A stretch of DNA of 20,150 nt from Podaxis mareebaensis (lineage: Eukaryota; Basidiomycota; Agaricomycetes; Agaricales; Agaricaceae): assembly GCA_018524725.1 (NCBI GenBank), contig JAEUWP010000492.1:1-20150 (forward strand), given 5' to 3'. Positions 9,743-19,690 of this stretch are shown in pieces. Position numbers and translations under genes: made by a program. The first letter of the stretch is position 1; each line of letters opens with the position of its first letter. Below the pieces are notes generated by a model that was not told where the DNA came from, did not search any database, and saw only the letters and a list, made by a program, of their open reading frames with translations.

Positions 9743-10390
9743 TGTTACACTCCTCTTGTTTCTGCCACCATCCATGTCTCTTTTGCAGTCCCACCTCATC
9801 ATTCATCAACTGCCTTTCCACTTCTCGACTCCAAATGTCCATCTTGACCCACCTTCCATTGCAACTTCAGTCCCACCTCAGATCTTCCAAAGAAGCACTA
9901 TGTTTAGCACTCGGGCTCGGTGATATGTTGTGTAATAATAGCTTGCCTTCTGTAGATCTCATCTTACCTCGGGCTCGGTCTTCTATACTTAGAGTACTGA
10001 AGTAGTTACGAAGATTCTCCTTTAGGACATGTAAGATAGCAATCGCCCTAGTATTTAGATAGCTCATAAAGTAAGTAGGACTTAGCTTTACAATCATTTG
10101 TACATAGCGTGAGAATAGCAAGGACTGTCTTCTGCTTTATCTTCTTGCTGCATGAGAGCTCTACCTGCCTTGACAGGATAACTGGTGTAACAGCTAAACC
10201 TATGGAGTAGCCTATGACCTTACAAAGTCGTATCTCTCCCTAGGCAGTCCCTGTGAGATTTCCAGCCAGCCTCTAGTTCTCTCCGGAGAATGGACAGGTG
10301 TTCTGCTTCAGGAACTTAATAGCACTGGGGTGTCTTAGGACAGTATCTCTCCGCACTGAGATGACATGTAGAAACTGTCTCTACATAACA
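9743..10390 (+). repeat. 3' LTR (648 bp)
   Basis: TGTTACACTCC to CTACATAACA, the same length as the 5' LTR and collinear with it. CpG sites are further reduced. At offsets 61, 107 and 145 it has CA where the 5' LTR has TG, pointing to an ancestral CG at each. Confidence 0.95.
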
Positions 10391-11127
10391 GGAATCAGAG
10401 GTGAATGAGGCAGGGGATGAGGCAGAGGAGGGAATAGTGAAGTTTCCAATGAGTGGCAAGTCAGAAGAGTCTGACTCAGTCATAGGACTGTGGTGCAGTG
10501 ACTGTAATGACAATGATGATGAGGAAACATCTCCAGTGACATAGGGAGGTCAGTAAGGAGATGGAGGTAGAGCAATGGCCAGTTCTTCTGAAGATGATTT
10601 ATCAATGCCAGGGACATTGGAGTTGATACTAAAGAGTAGAGGGAGCTGGGTATTCTACCTCTCAAAAGTAGAGTCCATGTGCAACTTCATATTTGATGAT
10701 ATGAGGAACAACTTCTGGTAGGTACATCATATAAGGGTGGAGGAATACAATTGGCTCTCTAGCATAAGGGATTATCTTTCAACTATGGGTCCAGGATGAG
10801 TTGAAGTCATTAGCAATTGTTTGAACATATAAGCTATCAGGGTCAAAGACATGGGTGAAGGGAGCATTCTCCCAAGTGATGCATAGCATCTCAGTCATTA
10901 TGTGATCAGTAGAATAGAACAGAGAGCCAGGGGTTGGTTAGTCTTTGGAAAAGAGGAATGTGTAGCCAGAGAGACATTGATTGGCAAAAGCCTTGTTGTA
11001 GTAGCAAGTCAAGTTGCTGGTAGAATCAGCAGTGTTGGTGGTAGTACCAGGAGGCATTGGGGAGGCTAAGTTTATAGATGAGGACATGGTAGATGGCACT
11101 AGTGTAAGATAGCTAGGGTGAGTTCAT
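10391..11127 (-). pseudogene. Family A protein, copy 2 (decayed)
   Basis: The minus strand from the ATG at 11127-11125 aligns with copy 1 (1-386). Shared blocks include LPNAS, KAFANQ/EAFANR, TWENAPFTH, FDP..LYVQTI and EPIVF. It then extends further than copy 1 (HPYMMYLPEVVPHIIKYEV) and ends in a Ser/Asp-rich tail near the 3' LTR. Stops and at least one frame change are present. There is no CpG in the segment: CG dinucleotides of copy 1 appear here as TG or CA. The 3' LTR cuts it at 10390/10391. Function unknown. Confidence 0.65.
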
Positions 11128-11133
11128 AATACA

Positions 11134-11515
11134 TTGTCTGACCTAACCCCAATACTAAAGAATGATGGGCAACAATTTGCTACCTACCAAGCCCTACTAA
11201 CCAACCTTGTGGGCATGCTACAAAGCCCAAGTGTAATGGACTCATTGCATCTACATGTAATGCCTCTACTACCACTACAATTTGTACAGGGTTTCCCATA
11301 CCCTGCATTCTATCCACCACCTCCATACATATATGGTTTCCTATAACCATATGGTCCTTATCCTCTACCAATGGCACTATACCAACCATTCCAATAACCT
11401 CAGCCCATACCATATATATAGCAATCATTTGTACCAACCCAGCAAATAGTAAACACACCTTAACAACTGCAGCTGCTGAACCAAGATCAGCCCACAACCA
11501 CCTAGCAGCCAACTA
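11134..11515 (+). pseudogene. Gene B, 5' half (Pro/Tyr-rich), interrupted by the LINE
   Basis: The frame from 11134 (no ATG visible, TTG at that position) reads SDLTPILKNDGQQFATYQAL and then a Pro/Tyr-rich stretch (FPYPAFYPPPPYIYGF), with stops at 11344 and several later ones. The composition resembles the disordered N-terminal parts of some element-encoded proteins, but I do not recognise it. It starts seven bases from the ATG of family A copy 2 and points away from it, so the two would share a divergent promoter if they belong together. No CpG is present. Confidence 0.45.
11508..11515 (+). repeat. LINE target-site duplication, left copy
   Basis: GCCAACTA here recurs at 14810-14817 straight after the poly(A) tail. 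If one inserted A is allowed, the match extends to GCCAACTACACT (11508-11519) against GCCAACTAACACT (14810-14822). The gene B frame continues across the joined sites, which supports a true duplication. Confidence 0.6.
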
Positions 11516-11549
11516 CACTAAATGCCAATGCTAGTGAGGTCAAGATATG

Positions 11550-14458
11550 TTGTTGATCCAAACTGTAGTGGAATAATCACTACTCTAACACCCTCTATAT
11601 ATTCAATGCCTGTAGAACTAAATAAAACACTACAAGACAGGCTAAAAGAGCCTTCTTTGATAATAAAATTCTAGAGATCTTGAAGGAGAAATGGAGACTA
11701 TGGGATCTTATATCATGGGTAAAGAAATGCAACCTCCCCCCCTTTCACAATCCATCCTTCATAAAGGATAACCATGTGATAAACCAGAGAGCCTATGGAA
11801 AGCACTTAATAAAACATATAATATAGTATCTAAATGCCCTGTTGACTTGAGCACAGCCAATTTCACTCCAGACCAAAAGAAACAATCATGGCCCTCATTT
11901 TCAACTAGGGAACTAACAGATGCTTTACTTCCATATGCTAACTCTTCTACTCTGGGTCCAGACTATCTTTCATGGGCCTACATCAAACACCTCATGTCCA
12001 ATAATGTCATCAAGATGAACTTTACTCTCTTTGCTTCTGAATGCATTAGACTTCATACCTGGCTGGAATATTTTAAATTATCTACATCAGTTATCATTTT
12101 CAAACCAAATAAACCCTATTATTTGACACTAAAAATGTTCCACCCCATTGTCCTCCTTAATACCCTCAGCAAATTAATCAAGAAGATAATTTCTAATTGT
12201 CTACAATTTGAAGCAACTCAGTTTGATCTTGTTCACCCTTTGCAATTTGGTGGCATCATCCATTGCTTTACAGAAGATACAGGTATCTATGTCATTCACT
12301 TAGTCTGATCTAGATGGAAAAAGAATCTCAAAATGAGTGTCCTCACCTTTGATGTCACTCAATTCTTTCCTTCTATAAACTACTCTCTTTTAATTCATAT
12401 CCTTAAGAGACATGGCTTCCACTCATCAGTTGTTTCTTTTTTTTGCTGAATATCTTATCAATTGCTTTACTACTTATGTTTGGAACAATGACTCTTCTCT
12501 GCCCTTCCCAGCTTCTATAGATGTAGGACAAGGATCAGCACTTTCTCCTATTTTAATGGCACTATATCTCCCCCCATTTATTCACAAATTCTCTAATGAT
12601 GCTTGCTGTAAACTTCTTTCTTTTATTGATGATGGACTAATTGTTGTTCAATCAAACTCTATATATACAAACTGTAAAATACTTTTATCTATATATTTAG
12701 ATTGTGAACAGATACTAACCTCTATGGGCCTTGCTCTTAAACATGACAAGACTGAGGCCTTTCATTTTTCAAACCACCCTTGGACAGAACCCAATCCAAA
12801 TATCATCATTAACCACCTGGTTGATAGTCAACTTATTTTCAAGCCTAAACACTTCCTCTACTACCTAGGCTTTTATTTTGATTGGGCACTCTCCTTCAAA
12901 GAACATGTCTGATATTACTCCACCAAAGCACTTTCTACAGTCAAGTGCATGTGCTTATTAGGCAACTCAATTTGAGGCTTATCCCCTCTTCATAAACACC
13001 TCCTCTATTATTCATGTGTGGTACCTATTGCTATATATAGATTTTGTCTTTGGTTCAACTACAATAGCCAATATCACAGCCTCATTAAATGACCCCAACA
13101 AATGCAATAGTCTACAGCTTTATGGATCAATGGAGTATTTTGCACTACTCCCTCAGGTGGGGTTGAAGCCATTGCTGGTCTCATTCCCATCCAACTCCAT
13201 CTGTTCAAACTAGCCAAGTAATGCTCTCTCCAATTCCAAACTCTTCCCACTTTCCACCCCTCAAATTACTCATACACAATATTGACCCACTTGATATGTG
13301 CTATACTAAAAACTGATCCACAGCATTAGACTTTGTTTATAATGCTCAATTCATCATAGATCAGTTTAACCACCTTCACCCCAGTGCTAAACCTGGTCAG
13401 TGCCTAGTTGATCACTTTGACATTCAAATTCACTTTCATCAATGTCCTACTTCTGCCAATAATAATATCAAAGCTTGCTATATACAGTCTCTCAATGTAG
13501 CTAAGGACTCTTCTTTCTCCTCACCTGTCTCATTGGTAGTTTCTTCAGATGGTTCAGTTCCTAATAATCTCCATCTCTCTGTTATGTCTGCTTACATAGT
13601 CTTCAACTCCTCTTCCTCTGATATCCTCTCCTCTTCTGTTCACCCCTGTGGGGAAGTTACTTCTTCTGATTCCAAATCATATACTATCCACTTCAGTCTC
13701 TTTTTTTTATCTCTTTTGCAATTTCTTATAATTACTCCTCTATTTTCTTTTTCACAGACTCTATTGCTTCTGTGAAATTACTATTTAATTACAGCCCCTA
13801 CAGTGCTTACAAAGATGCTTTAGCAGTCACTCCTCTCCTTTGAGAGTGGTTATCCTCCTTTCCCCTCAATAATATCTACTTCTGGTCAGTCTCCTCCTCT
13901 AAAAAATGGTTGGTTCACTTTCAAATGCATAACCTTGCCAAGTCATTGTGCATTCCTAATAATCCATGGTTCTGCATCCACACATCTATCAGCTACATTT
14001 GCAACCACTATACCACCAAGTATCTCATCCTTTGGAGACAGAAAATGAATATACTTAAATATCAGGGCCACAAGTGGCTCCCTTTTACTAATCCTGCAGA
14101 CCAACCTCTGGAACCCAAATACATCAAAGGCAGTACTTGGCTCTCATTGGACCTTAGTGCCAGCCCTAATTTATGCATGTGCTTCACTCACTGTATGACT
14201 AACTACACTCCCATTGGATCTTTCAGACAGCACTTCTTCCCAGGATACTACATTACCTCCTGCCCATGCAGTGAAGAACTTGAAACACAGGACCATATTA
14301 TCCACTACTGTCCCCTCTACTACTGGCCTATAGGTATCCACTCTAATATCTATTGGCTTATTGAATTCCTTTGTAAAAACTTGGCAGCTTTTTCATTCAC
14401 TGACCAAATACAAGGACTAATCACATTTGAGGACTACAACACTCAATGGCTTACTTGA
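11550..14458 (+). pseudogene. LINE reverse transcriptase / RNase H remnant
   Basis: Coding moves between frames. Frame 1 to about 11790 (RQAKRAFFDNKILEIL, WDLISWVKK); frame 3 to about 12440 (GPDYLSWAYIKHLM and the first catalytic block FDVTQFFPS, Asp at 12351); frame 1 to about 13515 (GQGSALSPILMALYL, catalytic FIDDGL with the Asp pair at 12628-12633, LGFYFDWALSFKEHV, STVKCMCLLGN, VEAIAGLIPI); frame 3 to about 13745 (SDGSVP, RNase H Asp at 13548); frame 2 to 14458 (FTDSIASVKLL, Asp at 13757; C-terminal CPCSEELETQDHIIHYC from 14261). One shift falls on a T8 run at 12437-12444. Stops of all three kinds occur. The motif set fits Agaricomycete Tad-type LINEs. It would copy its own RNA at a nicked target; this copy is dead. 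Confidence 0.85.
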
Positions 14459-14767
14459 CAAGAGAGGCTTACTCTACATGGTACTCTGGATGTTCACTAA
14501 AGAGTCTTTTCTCTTTTCTATTGATGCTTGCCTTATAGCTAGCTCCCTCTTTCCCATCCTCTTCAATTTCATTCTCTCTCTCTCTCTCTTGACTGATTGT
14601 ACAATATATACTGTGTTGGTTGTCTCATTACTAGTTCCCTCACTCCTATCCTCTTCTCTTTTCTTTCTTTTCTCCTTTCTTTTCTTTTTTGTTTCTTTCT
14701 CTATTTCTCTAGGTTTTGATACTTTGGACTGCTATTGTGTACCCATTTGTATTAGCTAGTCTAGTAC

Positions 14768-14773
14768 AATAAA
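14768..14773 (+). terminator. LINE polyadenylation signal
   Basis: AATAAA lies 10 bases before the start of the poly(A) tract, in the expected place for the 3' end of the element RNA. Confidence 0.6.
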
Positions 14774-14778
14774 AGTTG

Positions 14779-14783
<5 letters not shown>

Positions 14784-14809
<26 letters not shown>
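14784..14809 (+). repeat. Poly(A) tail of the LINE (26 A)
   Basis: An uninterrupted run of 26 A at the 3' end of the LINE, followed by the right copy of the target duplication. It marks target-primed reverse transcription. Confidence 0.9.
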
Positions 14810-14811
<2 letters not shown>

Positions 14812-14817
14812 CAACTA
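14810..14817 (+). repeat. LINE target-site duplication, right copy
   Basis: GCCAACTA directly after the poly(A) run, matching 11508-11515. Confidence 0.6.
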
Positions 14818-15249
14818 ACACTGACACCTAATCCACTACTGGCACCTAAACTGTCAAGGAATAATACCACCCCTTCATCCAAATCTTCCTCAGTAATGTC
14901 AGCCAGAGGAAGAAGCAGTGTACCAAAATCTCCACTACTCTTATTCTCTAAGGACAAGAGTAAATAGAAAACTTCTGATCCAGTGCAGCTTATCCTTTCT
15001 TCAAAGGCCTGAGGAAAGTAAAAGGCTGTAGATATGGAGCTTAAGGACAACCAATATATCTAAGAGCTAATGAATTACCTTAATAAAGCAGGTCTACCTA
15101 TAGATGTTACAGTCTCACCTATATTTAGAACATACTTACTCAGCACACTGTTTCAGCCCATGTTTCAGCCCCTTGCTACATCCTACCTTAGTCATCTACT
15201 GACTCATCCTCTTGTTTCATCTATTCTTAGCTACCTGTCCCATAGTATA
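14810..15249 (+). pseudogene. Gene B, 3' half
   Basis: After the LINE the gene B frame resumes: LTPNPLLAPKLSRNN, a Ser/Lys-rich region (SSVMSARGRSSVPKSP, KDKSK), then DMELKDNQYI and ELMNYLNKAGLPIDVTVSP. TAG, TGA and TAA codons interrupt it, and the last in-frame stretch to 15249 looks more like non-coding, C/T-rich sequence. The low-complexity basic character followed by a short helical part could be a Gag-like protein, but this is only a guess. Confidence 0.4.
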
Positions 15250-15412
15250 TAAACCCTAGGTAGAGCACCTATATTCCTCATGCTTTACCAACTAGTTCTT
15301 TCCCCTTTGCTCATCCTCAAGTCTTTGCCTAGTTGCAACCTGAGTTCATATAAAGGTCATAATAATAGACCTGATATCAGAAGTAAGCACCAGTTCCCAA
15401 CATAGTAGTTGC
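15246..15412 (+). promoter_or_regulatory. Possible promoter / LTR-like region before gene C
   Basis: TATATAAA at about 15247-15254 is followed by pyrimidine-rich sequence and then TGATATCAGAAG near 15372. The latter is similar to the initiator-tRNA primer site TGGTATCAGAGC used by many Copia-type elements. No second copy of an LTR was found by eye, so this is a weak suggestion that gene C belongs to a degenerate LTR element. Confidence 0.25.
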
Positions 15413-17763
15413 AATACAATTATTGAGGAGCTTTTTATGAAGCTCCATAGTCTGCAAGACCATTTTGTCATATTAGAAGAATGAAACAACCTTCTACAAA
15501 GGCAGGTTTTGAACCTGCAACAACAACTGAGTAAGAAATCAGACCGTGAAGAAAAATAGCCTATAAAATGGTATGTAACATCTCAATCAATGACATTGTC
15601 TTAACAGGGGGTGCATAGCATCCCATAGACCCCTATGATACTGACACCTCACACTGGTAATGAGGTAAAACTATTACTTCACCCATGCCATCAACCTTTA
15701 CTCCCACTGACTGCCTCATCTTCATATTAGCCACTACTACTACTGGCCAAAATTACCCTACTATACATTGAGGAGGTACCATCCAGGGACATTAATATTC
15801 CTATAACAGAACCCCTTTAAACAAACCCCTCAAGATTAACAAAATTAACCTCAAGTAGCACTGTTCTATTGGAGTCCCTATTTGAGGGACTCTCCTTCAG
15901 CTAACCCATCCTGGTATACCCACTAGAAAATCTTCTCCCAGAACCTGAAGTCCAACTCCACTATGAGTTCATCCAGTACAGCCCAGATGACCCAGACAAA
16001 TGGCTATCAGGACTGGAGTACTTGAGTGACAATAATGATTCTGCAAAGAATCATCACAAGAAAAGTAAAAGCAAATCAAAGGCACTGTCATCAAATAATA
16101 ATAACTGCACCAATGTATCAGATCTCATTAGCTATAGAGGTAGAGTCCCCAACTTCTGAGGACTCTAGGACACTGAACCCAGCATTTGAGAATGTGACAA
16201 CTTCATATGCAGAATGTTATCACACAATATCTACTACTACCAGTGAATAAACACTGTATTCACTGATACAAATACCTGACTAGCTGCAAATACCAAACTC
16301 CAAGGTAGGGAGTTCATCCATAACAACAAGAAGGGCACTGTCCACTATATTATGGATTGGGGTCTATCTACAACCCTGAGATAGGTAATCTAATTATGGC
16401 AGTTCATGAATAACTACTATATCAATATCCACAGCAGGTTCAAAGCATACTTCTCACTTTGAGAACTGTACCACATCACCTCCTCAACTTTCCCAGAGTA
16501 TCATGATGATACTATGGAATTTATATTAAACTTTGAGGGTTATAACCCCAAGTTTTTAGTGCCTAGGATGTAGGAGGAGTATATTACTAGGTTAGAACCC
16601 ATTCCACACACCATACAAGACCATAGCATGTACAATATCCTCAAGTGAAACAAGGGCAAAGGACTACTAATGCTCTCAGGACTGTAACTGTTTGATATTG
16701 ACCTTTTAAGTCAATATCTTCTGATACATGGAAACCTGGATACTCACAATGCCTTTAATAGCATTGCATTTGAATAATGGAAGCTCATGTACTGCTATTG
16801 CATCTTCAGATATGGTCTAGGCCATACATTAAGCCCAGATGACAAGAGTGCTACTCAGAGATTTGTACAATTATTTACAGTACTGGTAGTAACTTTACAC
16901 CTCTACCATAAACTTATTGCATTGTATAATAGTTGTGTTCCCCCAGAATATACCTTCATTCCTCAGAATGGGCCCATATATTCTATATAGCCCTTAGACA
17001 TGACTTCATATACATTACACAACTTGAGCCTCAATGATGTAGCTTATATTCTTATCTACAATGGTATACCCATTTCATGGGTAGACCACTTCTATCTTTT
17101 TGGGTTATAGTAGTTGAACCACACCTATTATAGTGACCAATTGCATTACAACCTATATGATGAGCATGACAACTGCTGGGTCAAGTATCTTGACTAATAC
17201 TATAAGCCCCTGGCAATTCCTGAGTGGGATAGTTGGAGATACCCCACTCTTAATGACATTAACCAATTCTTGTACTTTGAGTACAAGAATGTATAACAGA
17301 TCAAGAGGGAGCACTTTATTCCCTAAGGGTGATTACCAGCAGGAGCCTTGCCCTTTTTCCAGCTCCTCTAGGATTGCAATTACCCTCAATGCCTGCTAGA
17401 GCCACCCCCATCTCAACTGTGGCTGGCTCACCTCCTTATGCTAACTCTCACTGAGTTGGTACCTGTAGTCACCAAAGAAGCAGTTCTCAATGCAGATGCC
17501 CAAATGACAGGGGCCAATGCCTCTGTAACCACCCCCATTGCTACCAAACATCTATCATCAGATGCAACCATGACTGAGGCTAATGCCCCTGCCCTTGTGT
17601 CTGACCTGCCCCCTATTGCCTTCCTGGCTGAGGCCAATACCTCTGCCCTCTCATCCCAAGACCTTGTCAGCAAATATTCATCAATCACCTTCCTCCACTT
17701 GCACTTGTCCTCATTATTATGGCCTAAACTATTTTCAGTCATGAAAGCAGTATCTAGATTATA
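15413..17763 (+). pseudogene. Gene C: long single-frame decayed ORF, family unknown
   Basis: Frame 2 keeps protein-like character for about 780 codons with no frameshift needed, but with more than 25 stops of all three kinds (first TGA at 15482). The N-terminus has a leucine-rich coiled-coil pattern (IIEELFMKLHSLQDHFVILE, LLQRQVLNLQQQL). The middle has a basic Ser/Lys run (KKSKSKSK near 16060) and segments such as GREFIHNNKKGTVHYIMDWG, YHDDTMEFILNFEGYNPKF and FRYGLGHTLSPDDKSATQRF. Later come DVAYILIYNGIPISWVDHFY and PEWDSWRYPTLNDINQFLYF. The C-terminus (from about 17440) is Ala/Thr-rich with repeated ANA/EAN units. I do not recognise RT, integrase, protease or zinc motifs. The 5' coiled coil plus basic linker could fit a Gag-like or accessory element protein. 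The sequence has one CpG (15545) in 2.35 kb. Confidence 0.5.
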
Positions 17764-19627
17764 ATACAATCAAGTTTTACAGTTAGAATAACAGACTATG
17801 AACCCACACTAGAAGAAGCCTCAGCACCTTGTGAGGATCAATCCAGTAGTATAGTCAGGCACTTAGATTGGGAAAACTGTACTGACTAGATGCATCTATA
17901 TACTGTTGATTCAGTATTATTACTGAAGTTAGGATTATATTACTGAGGACTATTTATCAATCACATCCTCACAAGGATCCTTTCTCATACAAGTGATACT
18001 AGGGACTATTTCATTCAATAGTATGCTTAGCTGTCACTATGTACCCAAAGACCTAGATCAGCTATGACCTCAGTAGATGAAGTCCAAGTTAGGAGAGAGA
18101 CTACCTAACTAAAGGATTGATACATCATCTCAGTAGATGTGATTCACTGACCTTGTGAGATGCTAATCAAGTGACTCATTGACAATCAGTGATCCAAAAC
18201 AGCTTAGTGAGAAATGTAGAGAATGAAGATTCATAATACTATCAAGTCAGAAATTATGAATGGTATTACACATACAGCAGACTTGGTCAGCAAAAGCTGA
18301 TAATTATCATACATGCATATTTTACCAGTCCACATGTCCAGTAGAAATGCATATGCATCTACTACCAGAACACCCTATTGGGCAGGGAACAATGTAGATT
18401 ATAAATTATATGACTCTGTACTTGTATACATAATCCTTTATTGAGTTAAGCTTTTATAATACTTAGATTGTAATCACTCCCAACTTATAATATAAAATCC
18501 CCTCAATGATACAAGATAAAGCAAGGGATTGAACTAGGAAATTGCTGAGACCACCTTGCAACAGCATCCCAGAAGTCCTCACATCAAGTAAAAACAAAAA
18601 CAATATTAAATACATACACATTCCCTCACTCCTTTACAATTCTTATTCTTTCTTTAACATTCCTAATCTCATGTCACTTTATTATTTCCTTTTTTTCTGA
18701 ATCAGAGTCCCTCATGGACTTGCTAGGATATAGCCTTTAGTAATACTATTTTTATATTTTGTTTCCATATTTCTTCCTATTATTGTTATATTACATAGTA
18801 TTCTATTTGCTGCCCCATCATTGTCACCCTTATGAATGAGTCAATGTTAGTTGCACCTTTGATGAGATGACCTGTCACCTTGTCTAACCTTCCCTGCTGG
18901 CTGGGCACTATATGTGCCCTGCCTCTCACTCATTACTACAAGTAGCTACACCACTTATGTCTCAATTTCTTGACTATATTCTACAGTCTTAATAGGGGTT
19001 ATATAAGGACTGGGCCCTTACTGTTGTGTTATCTTTCATCCCTTTCTTATTTTGAATCACTCCTTAATAATTAATCACTTAATTTTCTTGTTTGTCTTTG
19101 GCCTTGATGGATTACTCAATCCATCAAATACACATTCTTTATAATCTTGTTATCAGCTGTCATTAGGACAGCTGACCTTATACCACACTTTGTAGTATAC
19201 CCAATATATCAGGCTTATAGTACTTTGGTGTAAATATAAGGTCAAATGCTCTTAGTAAACCCAATAGGTTTACAGGGAGACTCACTACAAGGGTGAAAAG
19301 AGATTGACACTCAACAGTAAACTAGTAACACTTATTAAGGTTGAACTTGTCTATCTATGACATCCAAGTTTACTATTTATATATTGTTAACTAACAGAAG
19401 AGGAAATAAATCAAAGTTGGTAGAGAAGGGGAAAACATAGGTAAGAGAGATGCATAAGGCATAAAGGGTGTATAAGTGGAACTAGTAAGAATAGGAAGCA
19501 TAAAGTCTACAAAAGTGAATATAATTGATATAACATGAATATGAGAGAGAGATGGAAAAGTATACCAAGTCTAAATATAGAAGAGGGTGTCTATAGTTAG
19601 AAGAAGGTGAGTGTATTCTTGTAACCA
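17764..19627. other. AT-rich CpG-free spacer, no gene recognised
   Basis: No frame of protein-like character was found. Small structures are visible: a 12-bp inverted pair CCTTGTGAGGAT (17827-17838) and ATCCTCACAAGG (17965-17976); a hairpin AGTTAGG/CCTAACT (18087-18093 and 18104-18110, loop of 10); an 11-bp direct repeat CTCAGTAGATG at 18069 and 18129; and a TATATAAGG box near 19000 followed by pyrimidine-rich sequence and TGTTATCAGCTG near 19150, weakly like another LTR end with a tRNA primer site. There is no CpG. It is probably remnants of old elements. Confidence 0.4.
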
Positions 19628-19690
19628 CAAATTGTCATAGGGGAAATAGATACCATGAAAGTGACAAGCCTCATCTACCTTCTCACATAT
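19628..19690 (-). repeat. Inverted duplication, left arm (CpG-free)
   Basis: On the minus strand it reads ICEKVDEACHFHGIYFPYDNL. It is the diverged inverted counterpart of 19835-19900: the aligned 63 nt differ mainly by transitions and one 3-nt gap. All CpG sites of the right arm are lost here, several as TG/CA. Confidence 0.75.

Larger units (their letters stand above)
1191..10390 (+). mobile_element. Ty3/gypsy chromovirus (Tf1/sushi-like), full length but hypermutated
   Basis: A 9.2-kb LTR retrotransposon with the order 5' LTR, self-primer site, gag with N-terminal extension, pol (protease, RT, RNase H, integrase, chromodomain), third frame, polypurine tract and 3' LTR. The RT-before-integrase order and the chromodomain place it in Ty3/gypsy chromoviruses. 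The primer site complementary to its own LTR points to the Tf1/sushi type of priming. Its three main frames are broken almost entirely by TGA codons, so this copy cannot encode intact proteins under the standard code. No matching 5-bp target duplication flanks it: the left outer bases are GTGAC before 1191 (or TCTGG before 715) and the right outer bases are GGAAT. Confidence 0.95.
11516..14809 (+). mobile_element. Tad-like LINE, 5'-truncated, with poly(A) tail
   Basis: A 3.3-kb non-LTR retrotransposon consisting of the RT upstream region, RT, RNase H, a C-terminal Cys/His motif, a pyrimidine-rich 3' UTR, AATAAA at 14768-14773 and 26 A at 14784-14809. The endonuclease domain and ORF1 are absent: recognisable coding begins near 11550, in the stretch before the RT, so the copy is 5'-truncated as is usual for target-primed insertions. 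It sits inside gene B. There is no CpG anywhere in the element. Confidence 0.85.

Noticed and set aside
9748..10005. Plus-strand frame in the 3' LTR similar to one at 714-977
   Set aside because: It is the same LTR sequence read in a chance open frame; it differs between copies and has no motif.
14560..14720. CT-rich tract as a regulatory element
   Set aside because: It lies in the 3' UTR of the LINE and is simple low-complexity sequence; nothing more specific is supported.
14709..15050. Minus-strand frame spanning the poly(A) run
   Set aside because: It includes a Phe run from the antisense of the A26 tail and crosses an insertion junction, so it cannot be an original gene.
17827..17976. 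Possible MITE from the 12-bp inverted pair
   Set aside because: The complementarity does not extend beyond 12 bp and no target duplication flanks it.
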